From Pseudoclavibacter sp. RFBB5 (GTDB lineage: Bacteria; Actinomycetota; Actinomycetes; Actinomycetales; Microbacteriaceae), in assembly GCF_002931555.1 (NCBI RefSeq), contig NZ_PSTZ01000007.1:1054001-1118000 (forward strand): a DNA stretch of 64,000 bases. Direction: 5' to 3'. Below are positions 19,640-31,094 of this stretch, in pieces (within the stretch, counting starts at the first letter, position 1; every line of letters begins with the position of its first letter). A model generated the notes under the pieces. That model did not search any database. It saw only the letters and a program-made list of their open reading frames with translations, and had not been told where the DNA came from. A program made the position numbers and the translations under genes.

Positions 19640-21310
19640 ATGGGGCGTGTGAGCGACGAGATCGGACTGCTGTGCGAGCCGTACCTGCTGCTGCCGGACG
19701 AGACAGGTGTCGAGGTCGCCTGGGTGACCGATCGGAGGCCGCGCGCGAGCCGCCTGGTCTTCGCGCCGTGGGAGCTTGCCGACCGCCTCGAGCAGCTGAG
19801 CCCGGACGAGCTGCTGGGTGCGTCGATCGGCGGCGAGCTTCCCGGCGCTGTCTGGGTGCAGGCCGCCAGCACGCGCCTGTCCGCGATGGCCGAAGACCGC
19901 GAGAGCGTGCTCCCGGCGCGGCTGGTCGACCTTCGTCTCGCCTTGCAGAGCGGCGAGACAAGCGGCGTGACCGTGCCACGCGAGGTGTGGCGGATCGCCG
20001 CGAGAGCGACGGGCCTCGAACCCGGGCGGGCGTACGCGTACCGAGTTGCCAGCTCCGGGGTCGCATCCGACGTCGCCCACCTGTCAGCCGCTCCCCCAGC
20101 GGATTCGCCCTCGTTGAGGCTGCTGCTGACCAGCGACCATCAGCTCGGAGCGACGGTGCCCGCCACGATGCAGCAGGCGATCGCCGCAACCGGGGGCTTC
20201 GACGCCGTGCTCTACGCGGGCGACTTCGTGAATGTCCCCGACCGCGCCTCAGAGTGGTTCGATGACGCCCGCGGCTCGGCGTTCTTCCCCTCGATGCGAG
20301 GCATCCTGCCCAACACGCCGATGCTCTCGGTTGTCGGCAACCATGAAGTCCAAGGGATGCGAGAGGCCGGGGCCACGCTCGCGGAATCGTTCGAGAACGC
20401 GCTGCCGCTCGCCGTCAGCCCGGACGGCCTGAGCCTCTCGAACTACGAGATGCTGTTCCCGTCCCCGTCAGGGGCGCGCTTCTTCGCCATCACCTTCGGC
20501 GGCGTGCGCATCATCGCGCTCAGCGCGGCGCGTGTCTGGCGATCCGACCGCGCGGCGGAGCACCCCGAGGACCGTGTCGTCTCGAGCAGGTACCAGGAGT
20601 CGCGCGACGTGCTCGACGACCCCCTGGCCCAACGCTACGGTTCGCACATCATCGACGACCTGAGCGCCGGGAGCCCGCAGTACAACTGGCTGCGACGCGA
20701 ACTGCGGAGTCCGGAGTTCGCGGAGGCGAGGTTGCGGATCGTCGTCATGCACGAGAGCCCGCACAGCATCGGCGTGAACGCGATGCCGCACTTCGCGCAT
20801 CCCGTTCGCCTCGAGGAGCGGGATGCGACTGGGCAGGTGACCGGGGTGCGCTACGACTACCCGTCGAGCGAGAACATCCTGCTTCGCGACGTCGCGCCGC
20901 TGCTGGAAGCGGCACGCGTCGAGCTCGTGATCGGCGGGCACTCCCATCTCTGGTCGAGGTTCACGTCGCCAGCGGGCGTGCACTACCTCGAGACCTCGCA
21001 CGCGGGCAGCACCCACGGAGCGTTCGAGAGCGGCGGCGGACGGCAGCGCGCCCGCCCGCCTCGCCTCTGGAACGCCCACGACGCCCTCGCTCAGGGCGAC
21101 CCGGGCGGCCTCACCCCCATCGTGCCGAGCATCCGCCCCCGGCTGGGACCCGAGAACCAGCCGCTCCCGTACGTCGCCGACCCCGAGCTGAGCGTCTTCA
21201 GCGTGCTGACCGTGTCAGCGGATGCGGGTGCGGAGGTCTCGAGCTACGTGGTCGACTCGCGCACCCCGGACGCCCCCGCTCAGCTCTTCGACGCGTTCCC
21301 GCTGGGGTAG
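19640..21310 (+). CDS. Calcineurin-type metallophosphoesterase (purple acid phosphatase-like)
   Basis: 556 residues, divergent from gadB. The metal-binding motifs appear in order: TSDHQLG, YAGDFVN, VVGNHEVQG, VVMHESPHS and GGHSHLWSR. The first 150 residues look like a fibronectin-III-like domain before the phosphoesterase core (LEPGRAYAYRVASSG). There is no signal peptide in the chosen start; the position of the start (ATG 19640, or GTG 19649) is uncertain. The substrate is unknown. The 3' end overlaps the convergent membrane-protein gene by 31 bp. Confidence 0.85.
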   Translation: MGRVSDEIGLLCEPYLLLPDETGVEVAWVTDRRPRASRLVFAPWELADRLEQLSPDELLGASIGGELPGAVWVQAASTRLSAMAEDRESVLPARLVDLRLALQSGETSGVTVPREVWRIAARATGLEPGRAYAYRVASSGVASDVAHLSAAPPADSPSLRLLLTSDHQLGATVPATMQQAIAATGGFDAVLYAGDFVNVPDRASEWFDDARGSAFFPSMRGILPNTPMLSVVGNHEVQGMREAGATLAESFENALPLAVSPDGLSLSNYEMLFPSPSGARFFAITFGGVRIIALSAARVWRSDRAAEHPEDRVVSSRYQESRDVLDDPLAQRYGSHIIDDLSAGSPQYNWLRRELRSPEFAEARLRIVVMHESPHSIGVNAMPHFAHPVRLEERDATGQVTGVRYDYPSSENILLRDVAPLLEAARVELVIGGHSHLWSRFTSPAGVHYLETSHAGSTHGAFESGGGRQRARPPRLWNAHDALAQGDPGGLTPIVPSIRPRLGPENQPLPYVADPELSVFSVLTVSADAGAEVSSYVVDSRTPDAPAQLFDAFPLG

Positions 21311-21813
21311 TCGTCTGCGGCGCGGTCACGTGCGGCCCGGAGGAGCTTGGGGCCGAAGGTCCACAGCAAGACGGCGAGCACGGCGATCCCGCCGCCGGCC
21401 CATAGGCCGGCGGTGGGTGAGACGACGAAGTCGAAGACGAAGAGCACGATGCCGACGAAGAGGAGCGTGGCTGCGACGAGGCAGACGAGGAGGATCACGC
21501 TCCCCGCGTGCACGAGCTGTGCTTTTGCGCGCTCCTGGAAGAGCACTCGGTGCAACATGACCGGTGCGAGGGCTAACAGGGTGACGACGACGGCGAAGAT
21601 GACGAGGCACAGGTAGAGCACGTGGTCGAACGTCCCGAGTTCGGTGAAGCGCTGCTGGAACGGCAGTGTCAGGAGGAACCCGGCCATGATCTGCGTGCCC
21701 GTCTGCAGCACGCGGAACTCCTGCATGAGCTCGTTCCAGTTCCGGTCGTAGCGCTCGTTCGGAGTCTCGTCGCGCCCGTCGTCAGGCGTGGTGGTGACCT
21801 CGTTGTCGACCAT
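21280..21813 (-). CDS. DUF6328-like small membrane protein
   Basis: 177 residues. The N-terminal cytoplasmic part contains ERYDRNWNELMQEFRVLQTG, the typical start of the DUF6328 family, followed by four hydrophobic helices (TQIMAGFLLTLPF; VLYLCLVIFAVVVTLLALAP; VILLVCLVAATLLFVGIVLF; GGGIAVLAVLLW). Function unknown. AGGAGA lies 5 nt before the ATG. The last 31 bp overlap the convergent phosphoesterase gene. Confidence 0.85.
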   Translation of the reverse strand: MVDNEVTTTPDDGRDETPNERYDRNWNELMQEFRVLQTGTQIMAGFLLTLPFQQRFTELGTFDHVLYLCLVIFAVVVTLLALAPVMLHRVLFQERAKAQLVHAGSVILLVCLVAATLLFVGIVLFVFDFVVSPTAGLWAGGGIAVLAVLLWTFGPKLLRAARDRAADDYPSGNASKS

Positions 21814-21908
21814 GACTTCTCCTGCGTTCCTGGAGGTGCCGGGTATCTCGTTGTGCTGGTGGTCCGGCGCTCCCCGAGCCGAGGGTCGGGGAGCGCCGGA
21901 CTCAGCGG

Positions 21909-22070
21909 TCAGGAGAGGTCGCTGACGCCGTCCTGGCGTCGGCGGTCCTGCGAGCCCTCGTCGTCGACGGCACCGCTGCCCGCCTCGAACGTCTCGTCGC
22001 GGCGCTCCTGGCGGTGCTCCTCCTGGTGCTCGTGCTCCTCGCGAAGTTCCTCGTTCTTGTCGTGTCCCAT
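21909..22070 (-). CDS. Small highly charged hypothetical protein (53 aa)
   Basis: 53 residues starting MGHDKNEELREEHEHQEEHR. It is rich in Glu, Arg and His in the first half and in Asp, Arg and Gln in the second, with no hydrophobic core, so it is probably disordered. A near-perfect ribosome binding site AAGGAGA stands 5 nt before the ATG, which is why it is called a gene. It is the first of two leftward genes with the DUF6328-like protein 95 bp downstream. No family is recognised. Confidence 0.65.
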   Translation of the reverse strand: MGHDKNEELREEHEHQEEHRQERRDETFEAGSGAVDDEGSQDRRRQDGVSDLS

Positions 22071-22263
22071 GGGATCTCCTTCGATCGTGCTTGGGGAACC
22101 GTGCTCGCCCTCCGGCGGCGGGGTGCCGCTGCCCAGAGCGTAGCGCGCGCGGCCTGGATCGGACCAGAAGTCGGACTCCCCAAAGCCACACAGAGCTCGA
22201 CGCCACGAGCCCCGGGGTGCGGGCTGCGGGAAGAAAGTCAGGGGCGCGTTGTCGAGAGAGACG

Positions 22264-22309
22264 CCTCGAGGCGGCACCGGCCAGGTTCCTGGTCGGTGCC
22301 GCCTCGAGG
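22264..22309 (-). terminator. Terminator of the nrdHIEF operon
   Basis: A 21-22 bp stem: CCTCGAGGCGGCACCGG pairs with its complement ending at 22309, with one G-T pair and a tiny loop around GTTC. It is 22 bp past the nrdF stop. Confidence 0.8.
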
Positions 22310-22331
22310 GTGGCGCTGCGGGGGCCTGGGG

Positions 22332-25518
<3,187 letters not shown>

Positions 25519-25522
<4 letters not shown>

Positions 25523-25950
25523 CGTGATGACACTTGCGTCGTCGAGAGCGGTTGTTGCTGCCAAAACCTGTCCAATCCAGAGTTGACTGCGGCGACGTCG
25601 TCTGGCGTGCCGAAGAGTTCGAAGCGGTAGAGCGTGGGTACGCCGCACTTCGCGGAGATGATGTCGGCTGCCAGGCCGTAGCCCTTGCCGAAGTTCGTGT
25701 TGCCGCCGGCGATGACGCCGCGGAGGAGCTCGCGATTGCGCGGCTCGTTGAGGAACCTGATGACCTGCTTGGGGACGGCCCCGCGCCCATCTCCCCCACC
25801 GTAGGTGGGGAGGATGAGCACGTAGGGCTCGTCCGCGACAAGCTGAGGTTCGCTCGGGAAGAGCGGGATGCGGCTCGCCGGCCGCTCGAGCTTCTCGACG
25901 AAGCGACGCGTGTTCTCTGAGACGCTCGAGAAGTAGATGAGCCCGGTCAT
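25519..25950 (-). CDS. nrdI: Ribonucleotide reductase flavodoxin NrdI
   Basis: 143 residues. NrdI is the flavodoxin-like FMN protein that supplies oxidant for assembling the manganese-tyrosyl cofactor of NrdF. Signature segments are [37 protein letters not shown] and the FMN loop [13 protein letters not shown]. It is 48 bp downstream of nrdH and overlaps nrdE by 4 bp. The presence of nrdI supports a Mn-type NrdF. Confidence 0.96.
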
Positions 25951-25998
25951 GGGTGCAGTCCCTTCTTCAGCAGCGGCGAGAGCAGCGCGGTGCGACGA

Positions 25999-26235
25999 CT
26001 AGGCCGTGGCGAGAGCAGCCAGCTGGCTGATCTTGTCGGGACGGAAGCCCGACCAGTGGTCGTCACCGGCGATGACGACGGGAGCCTGCATGTAGCCGAG
26101 CTCCTTGACGGTCTGGAGTGCCTTCTCGTCGGCCGAGACGTCGAAGATCTCGTACTCGATGCCCTGCTTGTCGAGGGCACGGTAGGTGGCGGTGCACTGC
26201 ACGCATGACGGCTTGCTGTAGACGGCGATTGCCAT
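25999..26235 (-). CDS. nrdH: Glutaredoxin-like electron donor NrdH
   Basis: 78 residues, first gene of nrdHIEF. The redox motif is CVQC (SKPSCVQCTATYRALD), with the NrdH-typical end DDHWSGFRPDKISQLA. It passes electrons from thioredoxin reductase to NrdE. AGGAGA 7 nt before the ATG is a strong ribosome binding site. The transcript should start near 26395, leaving about 160 nt of 5' leader. Confidence 0.96.
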   Translation of the reverse strand: MAIAVYSKPSCVQCTATYRALDKQGIEYEIFDVSADEKALQTVKELGYMQAPVVIAGDDHWSGFRPDKISQLAALATA

Positions 26236-26381
26236 GGGTTTTCTCCTGGTTCCTAAGTGCTTGGGAGTGCTATTCGTGCAGTTCGGTGAACGCGTCTCGC
26301 CCGGTCTTCCGCGGCCCTGCCGGAGCAGTCTCACGCGGTGCCAGGTGGATGAACCCCCGTTGTGTCGCAGTTTCCCGCGGC

Positions 26382-26432
26382 CACTACATCTTGTGCTCGA
26401 TGAGGCTACCACCACTAGATGCGGTGTTACAA
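26382..26432 (-). promoter_or_regulatory. nrdHIEF promoter with two NrdR boxes
   Basis: On the minus strand TTGTAA (26427-26432) and TAGCCT (26403-26408) form a promoter with an 18-bp spacer. Two 16-bp imperfect palindromes of the NrdR-box type lie at 26413-26428 (CACTAGATGCGGTGTT on the plus strand) and 26382-26397 (CACTACATCTTGTGCT). Their starts are 31 bp apart, three helical turns, as known for paired NrdR sites. One fills the promoter spacer and the other covers the start-site region, so binding should repress. The rest of the gap to the divergent MFS start (26567) shows no gene. Confidence 0.75.
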
Positions 26433-26550
26433 CCGTGTAGTTCTCCACAAGTCCTCCACAGAAAATGCCCCTGTTTCCGGCGTTTCTCCACCGGTTTTCG
26501 GCGGTTGTGCACAGTCTGTCCCCAACCACCGACATTCTGTGTCTGAGGCG

Positions 26551-26556
26551 TACGAT
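26551..26556 (+). promoter_or_regulatory. -10 hexamer TACGAT of the MFS gene at 26567
   Basis: TACGAT ends 10 nt before the GTG start; no ribosome binding site follows, suggesting a leaderless or very short leader. Confidence 0.45.
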
Positions 26557-26566
26557 TGTCGGCGCT

Positions 26567-27781
26567 GTGACGAACTACGCGACTGTACTCAGAACCCCTG
26601 GCCTGGCACGACTCCTGCTCTCGCAGCTCGTCGCCAGGTTCCCCGCCGGCATGCTCTCGCTCGCGATCCTCATGCACATCGAGGACACGTACTCCAACTT
26701 CACCTCGGCCGGCGTCGTCCTTGCCGCGTTGAGCATCGGCCAGGCGGTCTCCGGACCGGTGGCGGGTCGCCTCATGACGTTCTGGGGCATGCGCCCCGTT
26801 CTCATCGCGACGATGGTCGCGTGCTCCGTGTCGCTCACGGCCCTCGCCCTCTGGCCGCCGGTGCTCTGGCAGGCCGCGATCATCGCCGTCCTCGCCGGCC
26901 TCACCATCCCTCCCGTCTCCCCTGCCGTACGGACCATCTACCCCAAGGTGGTCAACGCGGCCCTCCTCTCTCGGCTCTTCTCCCTCGACGCCTCCCTCCA
27001 GGAGGTCATCTGGGTCATCGGCCCGGTCGCCACCACGGCCGTCGCGTTCGCGATCTCCCCCGCCGCCGGCATCCTTGTCGCGGCCGGCATCCTGCTCCTC
27101 GGCGGCCTCTGGTTCGTGGCAGCGCCCGAGGTGGGGAAGGTCCGCATCCCGAAGTCGAGGAGGAGGGCCGGGGCGGTGCTCCGCAATCCCGTGGTCGTTC
27201 TCATGTCGATCATCGGCGCGCTGCTCGTCGGCGCCTGCTCCGCCATCGAGGCCGCCGTCGTCGCCGAGTTCGGGCACGAGCGAGCCGAGACCGGGATACT
27301 GCTGGCGGTGTTCGCCGTGGGCTCCCTCGTCGGAGGCCTCGCGTTCGGACACCTCCCGCTGGCCCCAGCGTCCTTGGCGCGCCGCATGGGCATCGTGTTC
27401 CTCGGCATCGGTCTCGCACTCATCTCGACGAACCCGATCTGGCTCGGCGCGGCGTTCTTCGTGAGCGGCCTCGGCATCGCGCCGGTCTTCTCCGGCAGCT
27501 TCTCGGCCGTGTCCTCGAGCGTCAGGTTCAGCGAGAGCGCAGAGTCGTACGGGTGGATGGCGACCGGCCAGCTCATCGGCGCGGCCGCGGGCTCCGCGCT
27601 CGCCGGCATCGCCAACGACCTCGCCGGCTCTCTCGGCGGCTTCCTCGTCAGCGCGGCCTTCGCGCTCCTCGGCGCGGCCGTCGCGCTCGTCTGGCGTCGG
27701 AGCATCCCGGACCTCCGCGGCACCGACATCGCTCCGCGCCCCGACACCGAGCCGATGAACATCCTGAACGCGCCCTCCTGA
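26567..27781 (+). CDS. MFS transporter
   Basis: 404 residues with about 12 hydrophobic segments. It begins VTNYATVLRTPGLARLLLSQ from a GTG start; a longer open frame runs back to 26465 but overlaps the nrd control region without membrane-protein features. Typical is a loop 2-3 region GQAVSGPVAGRLMTFWGMRPVL with a G-x-L-x-D-like role, and GWMATGQLIGAAAGSALAG in the second half. Substrate unknown; family members with this start are annotated as efflux-like. It diverges from nrdH. Confidence 0.85.
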   Translation: MTNYATVLRTPGLARLLLSQLVARFPAGMLSLAILMHIEDTYSNFTSAGVVLAALSIGQAVSGPVAGRLMTFWGMRPVLIATMVACSVSLTALALWPPVLWQAAIIAVLAGLTIPPVSPAVRTIYPKVVNAALLSRLFSLDASLQEVIWVIGPVATTAVAFAISPAAGILVAAGILLLGGLWFVAAPEVGKVRIPKSRRRAGAVLRNPVVVLMSIIGALLVGACSAIEAAVVAEFGHERAETGILLAVFAVGSLVGGLAFGHLPLAPASLARRMGIVFLGIGLALISTNPIWLGAAFFVSGLGIAPVFSGSFSAVSSSVRFSESAESYGWMATGQLIGAAAGSALAGIANDLAGSLGGFLVSAAFALLGAAVALVWRRSIPDLRGTDIAPRPDTEPMNILNAPS

Positions 27782-27820
27782 TCGACTCTCGCTCAGTCGC
27801 ACGCCGAACGAAAGGCCTCC

Positions 27821-28651
27821 ATGACCTCGCCGCTCTCCCCCAGCCTGACCATGAACGACGGCATCGAGATCCCGCAGCTGGGGCTCGGGGTCTACAAGGT
27901 GCCTGACGAGGAGGCGACGCGAGTCGTCGTCGACGCCATCGACCTCGGCTACCGCCACATCGACACCGCCGCGTTCTACGACAACGAGGTGGGCGTGGGG
28001 CGCGGCATCCGCGAGAGCGGCGCGTCTCGCGATGGCCTGTTCGTCGCGACGAAGGTCTGGCACGACCGGCACGGCTTCGACGAGACGCTCGCCTCGTTCG
28101 ACGAGAGCCTCGAGCGGCTCGGGCTGGACTACGTGGACCTCTACCTCATCCACTGGCCAGCCCCCACGCAGGACCGATACGTCGAGACGTGGCAAGCGCT
28201 CGAACGGCTCCGCGACGAGGGCCGGGCCCGCTCGATCGGCGTCTCGAACTTCAAGGGGCATCACCTCGACCGCCTGGCCGCGGAGACCGGCACCGTCCCG
28301 GCCGTCAACCAGATCGAGCTGCACCCCCGGCTGCCGCAGACCGAGACGCGCGCCTACAACAGCGCCCACAGCATCCTGACGGAAGCGTGGTCCCCGCTCG
28401 CCAGAGGCACGCTGCTCCAGGAGCCCGCGCTCGTCGCACTCGCCGAGAAGCACGGCAAGACCGTCGCTCAGGTGGTGCTGCGATGGCAGCTGGACCTCGG
28501 CAACGTCGTCATCCCCAAGTCCGTCCACCGCGATCGGCTCGCCTCGAACCTCGAGGTCTTCGACTTCAGCCTCGACGCCGAGGACCTCGCCGTGATCGCC
28601 GCACTCGAATCCGGCGAACGGACCGGCAAGGACCCCGACCTCTTCTTCTGA
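27821..28651 (+). CDS. Aldo/keto reductase, paralogue of the one at 7113
   Basis: 276 residues. The tetrad is complete at the same numbering as the paralogue: D48, Y53, K78 (VATKVW), H111 (YLIHWP). The NADPH signature is VVIPKSVHRDRLASNLEVFDF. It follows the MFS gene by 39 bp and may be co-transcribed. Substrate unknown. Confidence 0.92.
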   Translation: MTSPLSPSLTMNDGIEIPQLGLGVYKVPDEEATRVVVDAIDLGYRHIDTAAFYDNEVGVGRGIRESGASRDGLFVATKVWHDRHGFDETLASFDESLERLGLDYVDLYLIHWPAPTQDRYVETWQALERLRDEGRARSIGVSNFKGHHLDRLAAETGTVPAVNQIELHPRLPQTETRAYNSAHSILTEAWSPLARGTLLQEPALVALAEKHGKTVAQVVLRWQLDLGNVVIPKSVHRDRLASNLEVFDFSLDAEDLAVIAALESGERTGKDPDLFF

Positions 28652-28733
28652 GCGCCTCTCCCCCGGCGCAGATCGAACGCGACGCACTCCTCGACGCGCG
28701 TTCTCTGGGGGAACTCGGAGCGCGCCCGCCCCC

Positions 28734-28739
28734 TACAGG
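28734..28739 (+). promoter_or_regulatory. -10-like TACAGG before the DUF4349 lipoprotein
   Basis: TACAGG ends 7 nt before the ATG at 28747. The spacing fits the leaderless pattern of this window, although the last base of the hexamer is not the usual T. Confidence 0.35.
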
Positions 28740-28746
28740 TGCTTGC

Positions 28747-29700
28747 ATGACAGCTATGCGCACCACATTGAGGCGGCTCGGAGCCGCGACCGCCCTCACC
28801 CTGTCGGCCCTCCTGCTCGCCGGATGCGCAGGCAATGGCACCTCCTCGGCCGAGTCCGCCGGGGCTCCGCAGGGAGTCGCGCAGGAAGACGCCGGCCAGG
28901 CCCCCGTGACGGGCGCCACCGAGGAGAATCGCGATGTCGTGACGACGGGTTACGTGGGGATCCAGACGGGTGACGTGCCGGGCGTTCGAGAGCAGGTCGA
29001 GGCTCTCGTCAAGGCACGCGACGGGCGCATCGACGCTCGGTCGGAGACCGGTGGAGACTTCATCTCCGCGCAGCTGACAGCCCGCGTCCCCGCTGACGAC
29101 TACGACGCGTTCATCACCGAGCTGCGCGACGTCGGCGATGTCGTCTCGGTCGAGACCTCGGCGGTCGACGTGACCCTGCAGAAGACGGACATGTCCTCCC
29201 GGGTGGCGACGCTGGAGGCCTCGGTCACCTCCCTGCGGGGAATGCTCTCCTCAGCGACGGAGGTCGACGACCTCCTTGCGATCGAGACGACGCTCACCGA
29301 GCGCACCGGCGAGCTGCAGAGCCTGCGCGCACAGCTCGAAGTGCTCGAGGAGAGCATCGCCTACTCGACCGTGTCCATCTCGATCTCGAGCGACGCACCA
29401 TCGCCCGGCGGTGAGCCGGCCGGGTTCCTGGCGGGACTGCGTGATGGCATGGCTGCCCTGTTCCGCGGATTCGCGGCCTTCTGGACCGCGTTCGGCTTCG
29501 CGTTGCCCGGCCTCGTGCTCCTGACCGTCCTTGGTGCCGCGGCATGGCTCATCGTGCGGCTCAGCGTGAAGGGTGCAGGGCAAAGGGCCGCCCGGCGAGC
29601 GGCAGCGCCAGCCGTCCCGAACCACGCACCTGCGGGCCCACAGGCCTCGACGGGGCCGTCGGCATCCGGGGAGACGGCGCCGCCCGGAGCCTCGTCCTAG
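28747..29700 (+). CDS. DUF4349 membrane-anchored lipoprotein
   Basis: 317 residues. A lipoprotein signal (LTLSALLLAGCAGNG, lipid cysteine near residue 27) opens the protein. The DUF4349 domain spans about 60-250: TTGYVGIQTGDVPGVREQVE, then a heptad-like coiled coil around LTERTGELQSLRAQLEVLEE, ending AYSTVSISISS. One C-terminal membrane helix (FGFALPGLVLLTVLGAAAWL) follows, then an Ala/Pro-rich tail. Function unknown; DUF4349 proteins are extracytoplasmic. Confidence 0.9.
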   Translation: MTAMRTTLRRLGAATALTLSALLLAGCAGNGTSSAESAGAPQGVAQEDAGQAPVTGATEENRDVVTTGYVGIQTGDVPGVREQVEALVKARDGRIDARSETGGDFISAQLTARVPADDYDAFITELRDVGDVVSVETSAVDVTLQKTDMSSRVATLEASVTSLRGMLSSATEVDDLLAIETTLTERTGELQSLRAQLEVLEESIAYSTVSISISSDAPSPGGEPAGFLAGLRDGMAALFRGFAAFWTAFGFALPGLVLLTVLGAAAWLIVRLSVKGAGQRAARRAAAPAVPNHAPAGPQASTGPSASGETAPPGASS

Positions 29701-29807
29701 CCGCGACTCGGCGAGCGCACCGCCGCGATCGCTAGTCTTGTGCAGGTCTCTCGCGCGCAGGCCGGCGCGAGCGACCCGCCACATCCACGTTGACCGAGGA
29801 GCACAGC

Positions 29808-30728
29808 ATGGCTGCCGACGACACGAACACCAAGTTCGACCCTGATTTCGAGCCGGGCGACGACGACACGACGCGCATCGACGCCACCGGGGCCCCCGAG
29901 CGGGGCCTGACCGACGCCGAGGTCGCTGGCGGACTCGAGGACGACCCGGTCGCGCCCCCGCAGCAGGTCGACGAGGGCTCCGACTCCCTGACGGCGGGCG
30001 GCCCCGCTCTCAGCGGGGAGAGCAACGCCGCCGCCGAGCTGAAGGCGCACGAGGCCAAGCTCACCCGCATCTTCCAGGCGACGGTCTTCGGCCCCGGCGA
30101 CGAGCGCATCGGCCGTGTCGGCCAGGTGTACCTCGACGACCAGACTCGCGACCCGAACTGGGTCACCGTCAAGACGGGCCTCTTCGGCACCAAGGAGTAC
30201 TTCATCCCGCTCGACCTCGCGGAGCTCGACGAGAAGCGGATCCTCGTCCCGTACGCGAAGTCGCTCGTGACGAGCGCGCCGAGCACCGAGGTCGACCAGA
30301 ACCTCAGCCCCGCCGAGGAGGACGCTCTCTACGTGCACTACGAGGTTCCCGGTCGCATGCCCGAGAACGGCACTGAGACGAGCCTCGTCGAAGGCGGGAG
30401 CGAGCTGCGCCCCGGCAGCGCTCCGGTCGTCTTCGAGGGAAGCAGCGACGACATCGGCGAGACCGACGAGGCGACCCTGGCCGAGGATGCGCTGCTCGCC
30501 GAGTCCGTCTCGGATTCGGCGTTCGACACGGAAGCCAGCCTCGACGCCCACGAGACGGCGGCACCGCTGCTCACCGCCGATGACGACGACACTCGCCTCA
30601 TCGCGACGGCCGAGGCAGCGGCCGACGATGACGAGTTCGAGGCGCCCACCGTCAACGAGTGGGAAGAGATCGGCTTCCAGCGCCCGAACGACGAGACGAC
30701 CGACCCGAGCACCACCGACCGCACCTAG
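29808..30728 (+). CDS. PRC-barrel domain protein with long acidic tail
   Basis: 306 residues. The PRC-barrel-like part lies about 85-175: ATVFGPGDERIGRVGQVYLD, WVTVKTGLFGTKEYFIPL, LVPYAKSLV. The N-terminus and the region after 185 are rich in Asp, Glu and Ser and probably disordered. Similar actinobacterial proteins carry PRC-barrel plus DUF2382-like stress regions; here the second domain is not evident. GAGGAG 6 nt before ATG 29808 decides the start. Confidence 0.8.
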   Translation: MAADDTNTKFDPDFEPGDDDTTRIDATGAPERGLTDAEVAGGLEDDPVAPPQQVDEGSDSLTAGGPALSGESNAAAELKAHEAKLTRIFQATVFGPGDERIGRVGQVYLDDQTRDPNWVTVKTGLFGTKEYFIPLDLAELDEKRILVPYAKSLVTSAPSTEVDQNLSPAEEDALYVHYEVPGRMPENGTETSLVEGGSELRPGSAPVVFEGSSDDIGETDEATLAEDALLAESVSDSAFDTEASLDAHETAAPLLTADDDDTRLIATAEAAADDDEFEAPTVNEWEEIGFQRPNDETTDPSTTDRT

Positions 30729-30736
30729 GAGCCTCC

Positions 30737-31024
30737 GTGCCTATCTTCGCCACGATCTATCACTACGACGACGATTCAGACGCGACCCGCGATGAGCACC
30801 GCCCCGCGCACCGAGCCTGGCTCGGCGAGCAGAAGGATGCGGGCATCCTGAAGGCCTCGGGCCCGTGGGCGGCACCCCACGCCGGCGCGCTGCTCCTGTG
30901 GGAGAGCGACGACGAAGCGTCGCTGCGCGAGCTGATCCCCGCCGATCCGTTCGCGCAGGTCGGCGTCATCCGCCAGACCGATGTCTACGAGTGGACCCCG
31001 GTCTTCGGTCCGTTCGTCCCGTAA
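30737..31024 (+). CDS. YciI-like (YCII-related) small protein
   Basis: 95 residues from a GTG start: PIFATIYHYDDDSDATRDEH, then RAWLGEQKDAGILKASGPW and ADPFAQVGVIRQTDVYEWTP, the usual layout of the YCII fold with the conserved His and Asp. The family is ferredoxin-like with unproven chemistry. The ribosome binding site GGAG overlaps the stop codon of the PRC-barrel gene, so the two are coupled. Confidence 0.85.
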   Translation: MPIFATIYHYDDDSDATRDEHRPAHRAWLGEQKDAGILKASGPWAAPHAGALLLWESDDEASLRELIPADPFAQVGVIRQTDVYEWTPVFGPFVP

Positions 31025-31041
31025 CCGCACGAACCTCGTCG

Positions 31042-31081
31042 GACGAAGCCGGTCGCCGCACTCGCGGCGGCCGGCTTCGTC
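31042..31081. terminator. Bidirectional hairpin between YciI-like and MFS genes
   Basis: GACGAAGCCGG (31042-31052) pairs with CCGGCTTCGTC (31071-31081), and CGCCGC/GCGGCG continues inside across single-base bulges. It lies between convergent stops at 31024 and 31095. Confidence 0.8.
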
Positions 31082-31094
31082 TCGGTTCGGTCGC

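Noticed and set aside
26384-28687. A 767-codon minus-strand frame across the nrd promoter, MFS and aldo/keto reductase genes
   Set aside because: It crosses a promoter with NrdR boxes and two well-supported genes; composition is shadow-like.
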